DNA of 64,000 bases, taken from the NCBI RefSeq assembly GCF_032884065.1, contig NC_088879.1, forward strand, positions 18,048,489 through 18,112,488, written 5' to 3'. This document shows, piece after piece, positions 23,885 through 37,553 of this stretch. The notes beneath the pieces were generated by a model that searched no databases, was not told where the DNA came from, and saw only the letters and a program-made list of their open reading frames with translations. This stretch comes from Artemia franciscana. Lineage: Eukaryota; Arthropoda; Branchiopoda; Anostraca; Artemiidae. A program made the translations under genes and the position numbers. The first letter of the stretch is position 1. Each line of letters opens with the position of its first letter.

Positions 23885-24738
23885 ATAGGTCTTTTTTTCA
23901 TCAAAGATAGCTCATTTAACTTCTAATAGACTCAGTTACTAAGAAAATGTGCTATGAGCAACCCATAATATTGTCTGATAAAACTCTCGAAAAGCAATGC
24001 TTAATACGCAGGTCCATACCATAGCGTAACCAAAATCTACTAATCGATTCCCTCCCCTCTGCATGTCAATAATTTCAAGCATATGGGAACATGCAATTAA
24101 TTTAATCATCCAAGTATGCGCAAACAGGGATTTTCCTTGTGTGTAGTATGTTACCATGTAAAACGTAGTAGCCGAACCATAGTATTAGAAAGGTTTTTAT
24201 AGTCCAACAAGTTAGCACTCTATTTTATTGAAGAAGTATTCCTCTCAAATCCTATTGTGGAAAAAATACCTAGATAATATATGTTCCCTGGGAAAAACAT
24301 ATTGAAAGAAAAAATCTCTTATGGTATTATGTACCATGCCATGTGCATATTTCATTAATTAGCATCCCACGTGTGTGTGTCCTCTTCAGTTATAAGCGGG
24401 GACTCCCCATGGGGCCCCTGAAAACAACAAGCACGCGTGAATGTATCATCCTTAATGTATATAAACAATCCCTATTACGTACGAACTAGAGAAGTCCTGA
24501 AACATTTTGAAGAAAAAATCTTAAGAAACGTCGTGGAATGTCTTGAAACGTCTGAAAAAACACTTTTTGAAGAAAAATGTCGTAACAAAACTCCCCCACT
24601 TGACTAACGGACTCCAAAAGGTCCTATTGCGTAACACCCCAAACCTTCTGACGTAACATCCAAGGAAATCCTGGAGTAAAGAAGCCCCTGAAGGTTTTTC
24701 CCTACACCCATAGGTTTTTTAAACACTCTCTGTTATGT
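23885..24738 (-). repeat. Right arm of nested inverted repeat IR2
   Basis: Inverted partner of 21062-21960. The minus-strand frame 23939-24157 (72 codons) falls in the arm and has no recognisable domain. The terminal 150 bp recurs in diverged direct orientation at about 24760-24900 (TTTCTCCCTACACCCTTAGG). Confidence 0.8.
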
Positions 24739-25084
24739 AAAGCTTTTATCTTGACTAGTGCGCTCCTGTGGGTTTTAAAACACTCTTCATTAGGTAACAA
24801 CAAAAGCCTATTACCTAACAACCTTATAAATCTTAATCTAGTGGGCACAGAAGATTTCTCCCTACACCCTTAGGGTTTTTAAGTGATAAAGGAAATAACG
24901 TCCTCCTTGTGACATAAAGTACAGGTGTACTATACCTTTACAGAAGCGTCAAAGTATTGCATAAGATCTAAGTGCACTTAATAACGTCTTGAAGGCCTAA
25001 TAGCTCATTTTCTACACCCCCTATGTGTGTTCTTAAAGCTATGGAGGGGATACTACTAAAAATGTAACAAAAGCCAAATTGTAG

Positions 25085-25200
25085 CATTAAAACTGAAGGT
25101 TGAGGAAGTGGCAGCCACTGTCATATACGGAAAAACATCTGTTTGTTCTCAGTTTTGACATTGCTCCTCAGTTTAAATTGAAAGAAACTTGTGTTTTTGA
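25085..25200 (-). repeat. R1 palindrome half, diverged
   Basis: GTCATATACGGAAAAACATC, then GTTCTCAGTTTTGACATTGC, resembles a right half of P next to the complete P at 25238. Confidence 0.5.
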
Positions 25201-25237
25201 TATAAGTTCCGACCTTTTTCCAAATTAAATATATAAA

Positions 25238-25515
25238 TGTTTTTTTAACTGCAAGTAAGGAGCGACATTAGAACTTAAAACGAACAGAAATTATTCTATA
25301 TATGAAAGAGGTTGTCCCCTCCGCAACGCCTCGCTCTTACCGCTAAAGTTTGACTCTTTCTCACAACTCCACTTTTTAAAACAATAAAAAACTCTAGCGT
25401 AAAGAGCGAGGCGTTGTGGAGGGGACAACCTCTTTCATATATTGAATAATTTCTGTTCTTTTTAAGTTTTAATCTTGCTCCTTACTTGCAGTTAAAAAAA
25501 ACATGTTTTTTATAT
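25238..25515. repeat. R1 palindrome P, locus B right
   Basis: Both arms carry the locus-specific variant GAAAGAGGTTGTCCCCTCC (right arm as complement) and TTGCAGTTA / TAACTGCAA borders. Confidence 0.85.
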
Positions 25516-26823
25516 TTAATTTCTGAACGTTTTTGAATTAATGCATGTTTTGATTTTGGCTCACCGCACATGAATAATTAAAACATAATTTGTATATTAT
25601 TTTTTTTGCTAAATGGCTTTCTCGTAGTTTTGATCGGATGATTTTGATAAAAAAAGGTGGGGGAGGAGGCTTAGTTGCCCTCCAATTTTCAGTTACTTAA
25701 AAATGCAAATAGATTTTTTGATTTTTTTTTGTGCGAACGTTTTTGTTAGTAATAAACATACGTACCTTACGAATTAACTTACGTAACGAACTTCTATATT
25801 TGTGTATTTTTATTATGTATATGAGGGGGTTTGCCCCCTCATCAATACCTTGCTCATTACACTAAAGCTTGGTTTTTATCCCAAACCTTTAAGAATGACC
25901 CCTGAATCACAAAGGTCGCAGAATAAATAGCTGAAATAACTAAAAATACTTTAGCGTGAAGAGCAAGGTAATGTGAAGGAGAAAACCTTCTTATATACGT
26001 AATATTTTATGTTCGTTTTAAGCTTTTATGCTACTCATTACTTCCAGGTAAAAAAGTTTTTATTTATTTTCTCATTGTTTCTTTTTAAATAATACTAGAA
26101 AATCCTGCGCACCCTTCATGGAAATTCTTTTCCCTCATGATAATTTCCTCCATGGAAAGATCGTCCCACGTTTGCAGCCCCTCCCCTGGGGAGTCTGGGG
26201 GATTAAGTCGTCCCCAAAGACATAGTTATTATGTTTTCGACTAAGCTGAACAGAATGGCCATCTCAAAATTTTGATCTGGCAACTTTGGGAAAAAAATGT
26301 GCCTGGGAGGGGGCCAAGGTGCCCTCCAAATTTTCTGGTCACTTAAAAAGGACACTAGAACTTTTAATTTCCATTAGAATGAGCCCTCTTGCAACATTCT
26401 AGGACCACTGTGTCGATATGATAACCCCTGGGAAAAAAACAACAAAAAACAAACAAACAAACACGCATCCGTGATCTGTCTTCTGGCAAAAAAATACAAA
26501 ATTCCACATTTTTGTGAATAGGAGCTTGAAACTTCTACAGTAGGGTTCTCTGATACGCTGAATCTGATGGCGTGCTTTTCGATAAGATTCTATTACTTTT
26601 AAGGGCTGTTTTCCCCTATTTTCTTAAATAAGGCTAATTTTCTCAGGCTTGTAACTTTTAATGGGTAACACTTAATTGATTAAACTTATATATTTAAAAT
26701 CAGCATTAAAATGCAATTCTTTTGATGTAACTATTGGTATCAAAATTTGTATTTTAGAGTTTCGGTTACTATTGAGCCTGGGTCGCTCCTTAGGCTACTA
26801 CAGTTCGTCACCACGAACTGTTT
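25238..26823 (-). repeat. R1 repeat, reverse copy (right outer arm)
   Basis: Palindrome P at 25238-25515, C module, body (CACTTAAAAAGGACACTAG near 26340) and the terminal hairpin ending CTGTTT at 26823. It is colinear with the reverse complement of 17401-19101 and so closes a 9.4 kb inverted structure. Confidence 0.85.
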
Positions 26824-26834
26824 GATTACTCCAG

Positions 26835-27616
26835 GAATCACCCCTCCCCCGCATTATGTAAAATCTCTTCTGGAAATTTTTGTCCTCGTAAAATTATCGC
26901 CATAAGAAATCCCTCCTTCAGAAAATTCTCTCTTTAGAAAATTCCTTTTATTTCCCAGGAACAAACACTATATGGGAGCAACTGGTAAATTGTGGCCGTT
27001 TCCACAAAAAATTTGGGGATTCTGCCATACCCAAATGTATAGCTATTAAACTTTTCAACAATGTTGAAACAAACGGCTATCTCAAAAAATTTTATTGGAT
27101 GTCAATGGGGAAAAAGGGGGTGTGGCAGGGGGACTAGTCCCTTTCCCATCATTTTGGTCAGTCAAAAAGGGCGCTAGAAGTTAATTTGTGTTCAAGTGAG
27201 CTTAGTCCTCATCTTCTAGGACCATTTGTTCGATATAGTCACCCATGAGAAAAAATTAATAATTAAACAAGCTTTTGTGATCTTTGTTCTGGTTAAAATA
27301 TAATTCACATTTTGTAGGTAGGACCTTGAAAAGCTTTCAAAAAGTTTCTCTGACGTGCTGAATATGATAGTGTGACTTTAGTTAGAATTAATCAACTTTG
27401 GGGGCATCTCCTCCCATTTTTGAAAATCGGACAAATTTTCTCAGGCTCGTAGCTTATGATTGGCAACATTAAGTTTCATCAATTTTGTGTATTTAAAATC
27501 AGCAAAAAACGACAATGCTTTTGATGTATCTATCGATATTAAAATTCATTTTTTGTGTTTCAGTTACTATTGGACCGAGTCGCTCTTTACTTACAGTTCG
27601 TTACCACAAACTGTTT
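26835..27616 (-). repeat. Diverged R1 copy, reverse orientation
   Basis: After a degenerate minisatellite-like start, CAAACGGCTATCTCAAAAAA, AAAAAGGGCGCTAGAAGTT and TTTTCTCAGGCTCGTAGC match the R1 body. It ends at GAGTCGCTCTTTACTTACAG and the hairpin TTCGTTACCACAAACTGTTT (27616). The P and C modules are absent. Confidence 0.75.
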
Positions 27617-27619
27617 GAT

Positions 27620-29870
27620 TATTGATTGGTCGTCGTTGGTTTACTTTAACTCCTCAATTTTCTTTGAAAAAAATCCTTCGTGGAAATTGTTTTAATTGAT
27701 AAAAAAAATTAACAAAATAAACACAAATTGTGTCAATCAATAAATAACAGGATAATTCGACTACTCTGATAAACCAAAAATGTGAAATCATTATTTATGA
27801 TGAGGGCCCCTAATGTTTTACTGTTTTTTTTTTGGGGGGGGGGGGGGTCACAACACTTAAAAGATTAAAGAACGATTACTTAAGACATGGGGACTATTTG
27901 AGTATAAATACAAACTAATTATTTAAATATGAGGTTTTAAATAATGGATTTAAACCATGATAGGAAGGAGTCACAACTCTATTAATCTGAAGCCGGAGCT
28001 TCCATATGCGAATTGTCTTCATCAAATCTAGTGCGCTTAAAGATACATTTCGGTACTTGTGTATTATATGTTACACACTCGAGAATTTTTATCTACGCAT
28101 AAGACTATAACCGATTTATACGTGTCAGTATTTGAACAGAATTAGCTTAGGCTTACTTGAAACTTAATTTGTAGGTATATTTTTACTAAATATTTAATAT
28201 ATAGAGTTGACATTTTGTTTAGGTTAAGTATTTAATATAATGCGTTCTGTGCGCCCCCCCCCCCTAACATAGTTTTTTGTTGTAGTTTACATTGTTTTGT
28301 TACTACAGTATTGTATTTTCATCATATTTTTATATATTTCATGAGGATTAACCTAACTTCACTTCTTGAGTGTATACCACATAATACATAAGTATTGTTT
28401 TACATAATGCAGCAGAACTTGTTTTGAATCACTTGCATCATTTTTGTACAACTCGTTGTTTAAACTATTGATGTTTGCACATACGGCAGGTGTATAAATC
28501 GCTTCAGTTTATCATAGTTTCTAAAATGAAAATCTTGTCATTCATTTATCCTCCCTTTTTTCAATAACGAACTATAATTAACATCGATATTATAATCTAG
28601 AATATGTGTTAGCTTAAGATAGAGGAAGCCATTAAGTTTCGGAATTTTTCACTAGCGCTTTGAATGGTCCGTAGTTAGTCTAATACCGGCGTGGAACTAG
28701 AAGAAAGTGCCAGTGAGTTAGTGAGGGAGAATATACATCATACGTTTGGTGATTTGACAATTTACGCTTCTCCTGTGATTTTATCGGAGGATGAGATTTG
28801 ACAGCAAAAATTGTTGATTTAATTTAAAACTGTGGAGCTTATATATTGCCGTGAAGTTTATTTTTGGTTTTTAATAGTGAAGTATCTACATTACAGGAAG
28901 TTTTTCTGACCTTAAAATATAGCTCAGTAAGTTAATTTTTTAGAATAATTTTTTTTCTACTTGGTAATTTGTCTTTCCTAGAAATTTTTACTCAATTCCC
29001 TTCCGAAGATTTTTAAAAAAAAACATCAATCTTTGGCGGTTTTATTCTTCCAATCTCCTAACGACGTGGAATATATAATATGTATCTCAGGACTAATGTT
29101 TTAGAAAATTTAAGGAAGTATAAGATTATCTCTCACCATAAAGATGGGGATTAAAATAAAAGAAAAATATGTTATCTAATCAGCTTTTGAAAATGCCATT
29201 CCGCCTCTCTATTGCACAGGGGGATTCAAAATGAGAGGTGACTAGAGAAAGCCTCTATTGGTGCCTCGGCTGGGGGGTGTCGTGCCAAAGATTTGTAAGA
29301 AAGGCAATTATGTTATTCAATCCTGCAAAGACAAGCTAGGCGTCATATCAAAATTTTAGTTCGAGGAGGATGGAACTGCCTAGGCCATTTTTTCTCACTT
29401 ACAATCAACCCCCTAACCAGCCCTATCTCTGCAAAAATGAATGCAAAGATAGCGAAAAATCAAAAAGATAGTCTTACCTTGATTCAAGGCCGAATCCAGA
29501 GGGGTAGGGGATTTGAACCCCTCTCCCCAAAATTTTTGTCTGACTTATAAAAACGTGACATTTTCTAATTTTCTCATACCCCCCTCCCCCTGAGAAAATA
29601 CTTTTTGTAACTCCTCTTAGAAAGATCATGGATACGATCCTACTTGAGTGTCAAATGATTTTTTAAATTTAATATTCAATGTCGACACAATTGATCAGCC
29701 GTAAAAGCATGAACTTACCTTGGAGGGGGTAGGGACAATATTTTAGGACATCAAGGAGTTTTAGAATTAAATGCAAATTGCTGAGACTACAGGGAAGGTT
29801 GAAAAGCTCTTTACATTCTTAGGTTTTAGGTCCTGAGGACCTTGCATAATTGATTGCACTTGACAGTAAT
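27620..29870. other. AT-rich region, nothing recognised
   Basis: Contains a G run near 27834-27847, a C run near 28254 and a GGGG...TTTGAACCCC segment near 29500 like those at 6660 and 36850. No coding signal was found. Confidence 0.5.
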
Positions 29871-29873
29871 AGG

Positions 29874-29989
<116 letters not shown>

Positions 29990-30596
29990 TTTGAATTGTG
30001 TTTCTATTTGAGCGGAATTTTTTAAAAAATTAGCCACATGTAAAGATGAATTATATAATTGTTTAGTTCATTCAGGTTTTTTGCAATGTGTTAATATTTG
30101 TGATTTGGTAAAATTTATAATATTTAGTTTACCTATTGTTGCTAAAGGGAGGGATATATTAACAGGATAAGCTTGTTTTGGTTTTACTTGGTTGTTTTAC
30201 ATTTGCTGTTTTTTTCATAGACATGTATTTTGGGGGTGATACCTGACGCGGGGATGCCATGGATATTCTGTGGTAGCCACAACACTGTGCTGGGTAGAGA
30301 ATTTAGAGTGGCGAAACCCTATATAGGCCAGTGTATTCTCCTGATGAGCCCTTATGTTGGGTGTTGCCTCTGAATTATTTGTCTATATTATTTTTTCTAT
30401 GGTTTGGTAAATGACGACTTATACTTATTGACGACATGACTGCCTGTCCATGGATTATTCTTTATGGTTGATTGTGTGTGGCTATGCTGTTTGACCTATG
30501 TGATTGTATGGATGAGTAGGGTTAAGGCCTCATTCAAGTGCTGGTCTATATTAATCACTAATTTAGGAAAACAGTCTTCCTTTTCTCCTTCTGTCT

Positions 30597-30598
<2 letters not shown>

Positions 30599-30645
<47 letters not shown>

Positions 30646-30690
30646 TGTTTGTGCTGTAGCATTGGTGATTTCTCTTTTCATGATATATAT
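30599..30690 (-). repeat. Poly(A)-tailed retroposed fragment, copy 1
   Basis: T46 followed by TGTGCTGTAGCATTGGTGAT and TTCTCTTTTCATGATAT. The same segment follows a T run at 35403-35470. On the minus strand this is a 3' end with a poly(A) tail, shared by two insertions. Confidence 0.65.
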
Positions 30691-31017
30691 AAAACAAAAG
30701 AAAGAATAATGAAGACTTTTTTCCCCAAGACAGTGAACCAACAAAACCTATTTAACTATTTCGGCCCGATATCTAAGGGCCGTCTTCAGCAAAGAAAATA
30801 ATAAACAATAAAACACTTACAATAAAAGTTCTCAGTTAAAATTCCATTATTTTTTAAAATAGCCTTGGCATCATTACTTCTTAACGAAAAGTTCAGTCAA
30901 GACTGTGTGATAAAAGCTAACATTTTACAAGCTAAAAAGGTTCATTCATTTCACTAACTGTATTTATTAAAAATTGGAATAATTTCTTATTGCGATAATT
31001 GCCTTCTCTGCAGCTAA
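30691..31017 (+). repeat. Left arm of the Penelope-like inverted structure (IR3)
   Basis: About 325 bp, highly similar to the reverse complement of 31359-31683 (for example GAATAATTTCTTATTGCGAT and GCCTTCTCTGCAGCTAA). Contains the hairpin CGGCCCGATATCTAAGGGCCG at 30772-30792. Confidence 0.85.
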
Positions 31018-31023
31018 TCTGAT

Positions 31024-31300
31024 AGTTCTTTTGGGATTGGGCTCTTAATCCCAATTCAGTTTTAAGTAATCATATTTTTGAAGATCCAAACCATTACATT
31101 CTATTTGACGAAACAATTCTAATTAGCAATGACCAAGGAATCAAACAAACTGTCCGCGAGGCAATCGAGATCAAACGAAACTTAAATAATAATACATCCC
31201 TAAATAGAGACTTGGGTGAATACACACTCAACCCTATGTACACAAAATTAATTATAGAAAATAATCTAGTTCAAAATAAAACAAAAATAGGAACGAACAA
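31024..31300 (+). pseudogene. Penelope-like retroelement C-terminal (GIY-YIG end) fragment
   Basis: An open frame in register with 31044 reads HIFEDPNHYILFDETILI, then VREAIEIKRN and LNRDLGEYTLNP followed by MYTKLI. The pattern H...NH..F...IL......REAIEI.......NRD.G..L....LL is the conserved tail after the GIY-YIG nuclease core in Penelope-like elements and their relatives. The core and the reverse transcriptase are missing. The fragment is enclosed by 325 bp inverted arms, which fits the inverted and tandem pseudo-LTR arrangements known for this class. Assignment is by motif only. Confidence 0.6.
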
Positions 31301-31358
31301 AAACAATCCAATATATATATATATATATTATATTTTATATATATATATATTATATATA

Positions 31359-31683
31359 TTAGCTGCAGAGAAGGCAATTATCGCAATAAGAAATTATTCC
31401 AATTTTTAATAAATACAGTTTGTGAAATGAATGAATCTTTTTGGCTTGTAAAATGTTTGCTCTTATCACACAGTCTTGACTGAACTTTTCGTTAAGAAGT
31501 AATGATGCTAAGGCTATTTTAAAAAATAATGGAATTTTAACCGAGAACTTTTATTGTAAGTGTTTTATTGTTTATTATTTTCTTTGCTGAAGACGGCCCT
31601 TAGATATAGGGCCGAATATTCAAATACGTTTTGTTGGTTCACTGTCTTGGGGAAAAAAGTACTCATTATTCTCTCTTTTGTTG
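31359..31683 (-). repeat. Right arm of IR3
   Basis: Reverse complement of 30691-31017. It reads GCTGAAGACGGCCC, then a loop, then GGGCCGAA at 31586-31616, a GC-rich hairpin standing out in AT-rich DNA. Confidence 0.85.
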
Positions 31684-31721
31684 TTGAATTATGGAAAGGC
31701 AGTGTGGTCTTCGTCATTATT

Positions 31722-31868
<147 letters not shown>

Positions 31869-31922
31869 CTTGTTTGCAAAAAGGACTAAAAAAAGGAATT
31901 TGTTATCGTGAATCTAATGGAA

Positions 31923-32089
<167 letters not shown>

Positions 32090-33250
32090 AGGAAATTTTA
32101 ATTGATGCAATTGGATATTAATGTGAGCTGAAGTTTCCAAGGATCCCAGTCCTTTTTAAAAGAAAGCTTTCATTTTTGGGCTAGCCTTAGCTAAACTACA
32201 CTTCTTGCAATTTAAGGACCGGAATACCACTTGCTGCTCCAAATGAACAATAATGAAGTAAAACACAAGAAATCAGCACAATAATTTTAAAAATTATATA
32301 GCCAATGAATCTCAATCGGCAAATATATAAAAAAGTTTAAATACGGCTTGAGCTCATCTAAGATTTTTAAATTTGTTTATTACTTCGACATTTCTTTGGA
32401 GATAGAGCTTTTCCATATGAGGCCTGACATCTTAATTTTGTGAACATCCACTGAAAAGGAATTTTCAAATTTTTGAAAAATGGGGACACCTCCTCTGTCG
32501 TAATCTACTTCAGGGGCTGCGGGGGCGATATTGACTTTGGAGGCATGCTTATTGTCCCTTTCTGCTATTTTGAATAAAATGGCTATCTTGAAGGTTTTTC
32601 CAATATCATGAGGAGTGCACTGAGGTAAAAAGTGCATGATAGAAGGACTAGATAAGTCTTTTCCACTTTATACCTTATAAAGGGAACTGGAAGGTTCAAT
32701 CTCTAATTCCAAGGGGTGGCTACCTAGTTCAATTGCCTTACGCCCCCCCCCCAAAAAAAATCGTATTTTACTCGTTCAATAGTAACAAAGATACGTAAAA
32801 AGAATTTTTTTGTGTTTCGCAAGGTTTTTTGCCCTCCCTCAGCCAAACTAAAAATTTTGGATATATCATTGCGAGTGACCCTTCACCCAAGTTTTTACGA
32901 CCATGTCTTTCATACGAAGCAGTCAGGGAAGAAAACAGTGCACACAAGGCACATGGGTTTTTGATTATCACAGAAAGGCTTCTTAGTGTTACTTAATTTC
33001 TTTTTTTATGGTTGCACGCGTCATGATACTCAGCTTCAACGTTTCGCAAAATTAAAATCAAACTTATAATTGACTTGATTGCTTTTTTGAACAGCATATA
33101 TACTGAGCAAAATAACGCGAGAAAACCCGCAGAAATAAACCATGAGGCTCAAAATGGCCGTATGCTTAGAATAAGAACACCCTCCATTCCTCTGTGTTTA
33201 TGAAAAAATTGTTTTGACCTTCTCTGTTTTGGCTTTCCACGTTAATTGAG
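32090..33250. other. AT-rich stretch without recognised genes
   Basis: A segment around 32500-32660 (AAAATGGCTATCTTGAAGG) faintly resembles the R1 body. Nothing else is recognised. Confidence 0.4.
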
Positions 33251-33252
33251 AG

Positions 33253-33780
33253 GTAGTAAGTAAGTAACTAAGTATTTATTCGTGAGTAAACCAAACAAGG
33301 TATTTCACACTATATGCTAAACTAAAACTACATGACATAAAAAAGAAAGCACAAAAAAAACAAAAAAAACACTAATCTAACCTTAATGTCACAAATGAAG
33401 AAAAATGATTAAAAAACCAATGATCACCAACTACGAAATTTCTAATCTCCCAGTTCTTTAAAAAAAAAACAATAACAAGGTTTCTAACATCTTTATTACT
33501 CACCACCAAATTCAAACTAAAAGGAAAGCTAAGACCTAGTTCAGATAGGGACAGAGACAAAAACATTCTCTGGGTATAATATAAAGGACATTCAAATTGA
33601 GAGGTAGCAGGAGTAAAATGACTTTGCTTCAGATCGTAAATATACAACTTTACACGACGAATAGGTGTAATTACTGTACTGAATGGTCTAATTTGTTTAT
33701 TCTTTTCCCAGCATAAAGACAAGTCAAGACAAACAGAAGGCATCGGTGCCAAAGAGGAGAGGGGAGTTATGGCTTCTCAT
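33253..33780 (-). repeat. Possible retroelement 3' end with (TTAC)n tail
   Basis: The minus-strand open frame 33372-33752 encodes 126 codons, long for this AT-rich window (RRVKLYIYDLKQSHFTPATS is one stretch). It is followed by a T-rich 3' region that ends in TTAGTTACTTACTTACTACC at 33255-33275. I do not recognise the protein; the short tandem tail suggests a LINE-like 3' end. Confidence 0.3.
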
Positions 33781-35402
33781 ATCACTTTAATCTACCACTG
33801 AATTTTAATTATTATCAGTTGATTCTTTTCTTTCGTAATGGCCATTTATTAGTCTTACTATATTGTCTGTGATAAGATTGTTTATTTATGCGAAGGCAAC
33901 TATGTAACTTTTGCGTTATTGTTTGATACAAGATTTGTAGAATCTTTTTAATGGATGGTTAGATAAATGGTAAAATTCATGGCGTAAAATTTCATGGTGT
34001 CACAGAAAATAATTCTGTACAGAAAATTGTCAGGCTTCGACATAATTTATTTTACATTTTTGAAACGGACCTAGATAATCTCATAATGATTTATCATTTC
34101 TCGTTTTCTTACGTTTACCTTTCCTGGATTGCCTTTTTTTAAGCCGACTAATGATAAAAAAATATAAATGAAAATAAAACCTACTCTACCAGCTTTTTAA
34201 TAGAAACCTTGTTTGAAAAATTTAGCTACGATTACCGTTTATACCACTAATGTTTATTTAGATTACGTTCTTACCAGGTGTACTGAATTTTCTGAATTTC
34301 CAAAACAATGGAGTTCCCCAGTCTCCAGAAAAAAAAACATGATCTTTTTCAGGAAAGATACAATTTTTGTAGCGTTTCCCTTCTCCCACTGGAGAATTTT
34401 TAGTTGAATTGAACCAAACCCTCCCCGTATCCTCAGCACATATTATGTGGGCATCACTACTTGTAATCAGAAATGTTAGCTTTATTCAAAGCCTTGTTAA
34501 GGAAATAGACCCTAATCTACCACCATCTACCAGATGGTAGATCACCATCTACCAAAAAAGTTGTCTACTTGACTTTATATCTGAGACAGGATAGTCCAAA
34601 GCTTTATTATCTATGTCTACCTCTAAATTCACCATTTGATTTCTTTTGGAGTGTCACTTGGAGCAACGCAATTTTGAAGTATTTTTTTTGGCGAGAGGGG
34701 GGGACAGGGTATAAATTGGAAAATAAAAGATAAAAAGTGTATGAAGGAGGAGCCCTTCTTCTATATTCGTGCCCTATTTTTTTGTGTAAATATTAAACCT
34801 TTCAAAATTTGCGATTAGAAATAAATGACTTTGCAATCAATATATATTCTAGCGATGCAGAGAAAGTAGGCCTCGGGACTTTTCTTCATCATTTAGCAGT
34901 TTGGTTGTGTATGCTTTTTTCCTTTATACTCTGTGAGTGTTGGTAGCTTATAAAAATGCCTTCTTTTTGTGTCATTCATAAATAAACTAAGGAATAGATT
35001 TTATCAAAAGAGAAATTTTTGTCAGTCTTATCTCATCTTATGGAAAATTATGAGGCGATTTTCAAGATTATTAAAGTTTATTAGCTTTTTTCGGTTATGC
35101 AAACAGTGAGCCTAATATCATCAGGAACGAAACGAAAAGTCAAGCCTACTGTTTCCATTATGATAAGACTAAGAATTGAACGTTTCTATCGGCTGATCTA
35201 GCTAGAAAATGAGTAATTTTGATTGTTATAAAGCTTCTTTATATCCCAATTGTCGTGTGTATACTCTCAAAAAGGGATATATTTACTTTTGGGCTACCCA
35301 GACCTTACCCCTGGTTTGAGCCTCAGAGTTCTAACAAAATCAGATTTTTTTAAAAAGAATTTGGGCTGAAAAACTACAATTTTTACACGTTAGGTTGTCT
35401 AA
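33781..35402. other. AT-rich stretch, nothing recognised
   Basis: Contains only a short palindromic run of CATCTACCAGATGGTAGAT near 34523. Confidence 0.5.
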
Positions 35403-35470
35403 AATTTTTTTTTTTTTTTTTTTTTTTCTTTTGTGCTGTTGCATTGGTGATTTCTCTTTTCATAATATTT
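35403..35470 (-). repeat. Poly(A)-tailed retroposed fragment, copy 2
   Basis: T run followed by TGTGCTGTTGCATTGGTGAT and TTCTCTTTTCATAATAT, matching 30645-30685. Confidence 0.6.
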
Positions 35471-37553
35471 ACGATATGACCCGTTAGGTTGTCTAAAATC
35501 AAGATAAATATATTGACGATATGACCCTGTACTAATGAAAACATTGCTTATTCACAATCTACGATGGGAAAGTCAGCAGTAAAATTTTTGAAGTGGACAG
35601 CCATATACTTTAAAGTTTGGAGGGAAAGGGGGCTTGATGAGAGCATAGATTTGAATAAAATATACGTTAAGCATACGAAATTCTAAGGAATTATATAGAA
35701 ATTTTATGAATTTCGAGACACATGGATACGCAAGCATGCAAAGGGAGGAAGCAGGTGGCTTTCGGCCCACATCTCTCCCAAAAAGCTTATGGTTCGTATT
35801 GAATGTTTTTCTTAGTTTCTTACATTTTTCCATATAGATCAGCTATTTCCGATTCCTTTATCAAAGTAGCGCCTCCTCCCCCAAAAGGAAAATCGTAAGT
35901 GATTACCGGCTATAGGGAAGGGGGGGATCATGGTCAAAGAGCACATAAATAGGGCGTTATTCAAAGACATACATACTTACGCGTATTTTTCAAATGAAAA
36001 TTCTTTTTTTCAGAGGGGGGGGGGGTACAAAACGGAAAATATACAAACTATTAAAAAAGTATGCAAAATATTTCTACTAGAAAAAATCATCCGAATTTCC
36101 CTTTCTGGGGGGAACCTGAGCTAATGCCCTCCTCCTGTTTTAGGCTCTGGGCTCGTATGTTTTTCAATACGATGTGACGTTTTAGGTTTCTAAAACGTCG
36201 AAAGTGATTTGCTTTCTTCAAGGATGCTGTATACAATAAATTTTATTGCAAAAATTGGAAAAGGCTAAACGATATTAAAATTACTAATAAAAACAACTAA
36301 ACCAAAAAGTTATAATTGCAATGCAGACTTCGTGAATGGAGCTGCAAGATATTAATTTACCCAATAACTTATCCACGTCAAAGAACCACTTATGTATTTA
36401 GTAATCAAAAATGCAGCATTCAGCATTTTAAGAACATCCCCACTCCCGCAATTCTTAGCATTTTTTCCGCTTGATTGTATGTAGTAAAGTATAGCGGGGA
36501 GAGGGAAATTATCAGGCGGAACGTAAAAAAATATTAGTCCCCTAGATGTTTTAGAACTCCCTAGATTCAAAAAATACCTTCTTGTGGTACTGTTAATAAA
36601 AAGTACCCTTTTTGGTGTTCCTATTGAAAAAGTCGATGAAAACAAAGCTGCTTACCCCCTAAATTTTGAAAAATCAACTTTCCCCCTTTCCATCGACATT
36701 TTCATGAATTTATGTCTCTGGTTTGCAGACATAAATTCAGTTATGTGTTCACTATTGAAAAATAATATTGTAGATGGTTTTGTTTTAGCAACTGAACAAC
36801 TGAAGAGTGCGTATTTTCCTGCAAAATAAGGCCGTATCTAGCAGGTTAAGGGGTTTGAGCCACTTCAAATTTTTCTAGCTTGTAAAAGCATAACAAAAAT
36901 GCACAAAAGCAGATTTTTGATACTTTATTTAACGGCTTTTCCCCCCGAACAAAAATACTGGATATTGTCTTAATGAAAGACTTCAGATTTTTGATGCAGT
37001 GGGGTCAATACCCATTAGGGGTGGATCTTCATCTTAACTATTATATGTCCTAGGATAAAAGCTTGACCAAAGTACCACAATAAAACCATAGATTTGATTT
37101 TGAAGATATAGGTGCTAAGAAAAAGGTACGATGTTTGATAAGTCCCAGATTGCCGATGAATAAAATACCGTTAAATATTCCTAATTGTACACACATACAG
37201 CATTGTGACATAGGCCAAAAATTTTGCTTGTATTCACTTCATTGAAACATCTTATAAATTACAGTAAGAATTATTACTTACTGTTAAGTAATTACACAGG
37301 GGAGGGGGAGTTACGCAGGGGAGGTTACGGAGAGTAAGTTATAAATAAGTAATAAATAAAATAAATAAATAAATAGATAAATAAATAAATAAAGTAATAA
37401 ACAAATAAATAATAAGTAATAATAAATTATAAATAGTTATAGTAAGTAAGTAAGATAAGTTATAGCTGCAACTTTTATTGCAGACAAGGCGTTACCAAAA
37501 AAAGATTAAATTGTACAATTTATTTATGATGTTTAATTCACTTGTCTTTTCAG
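35471..37553. other. AT-rich stretch upstream of the signal-peptide exon
   Basis: Holds a degenerate repeat at 36830-37000 (see 6640-6830) and an (AAAT)n/(TAAG)n low-complexity run at 37340-37460. The open frames 36352-36645 (-) and 36584-36829 (+) overlap each other and show no known domain. A promoter and first exon of the ADAMTS-like gene may lie here but cannot be pointed out. Confidence 0.45.
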
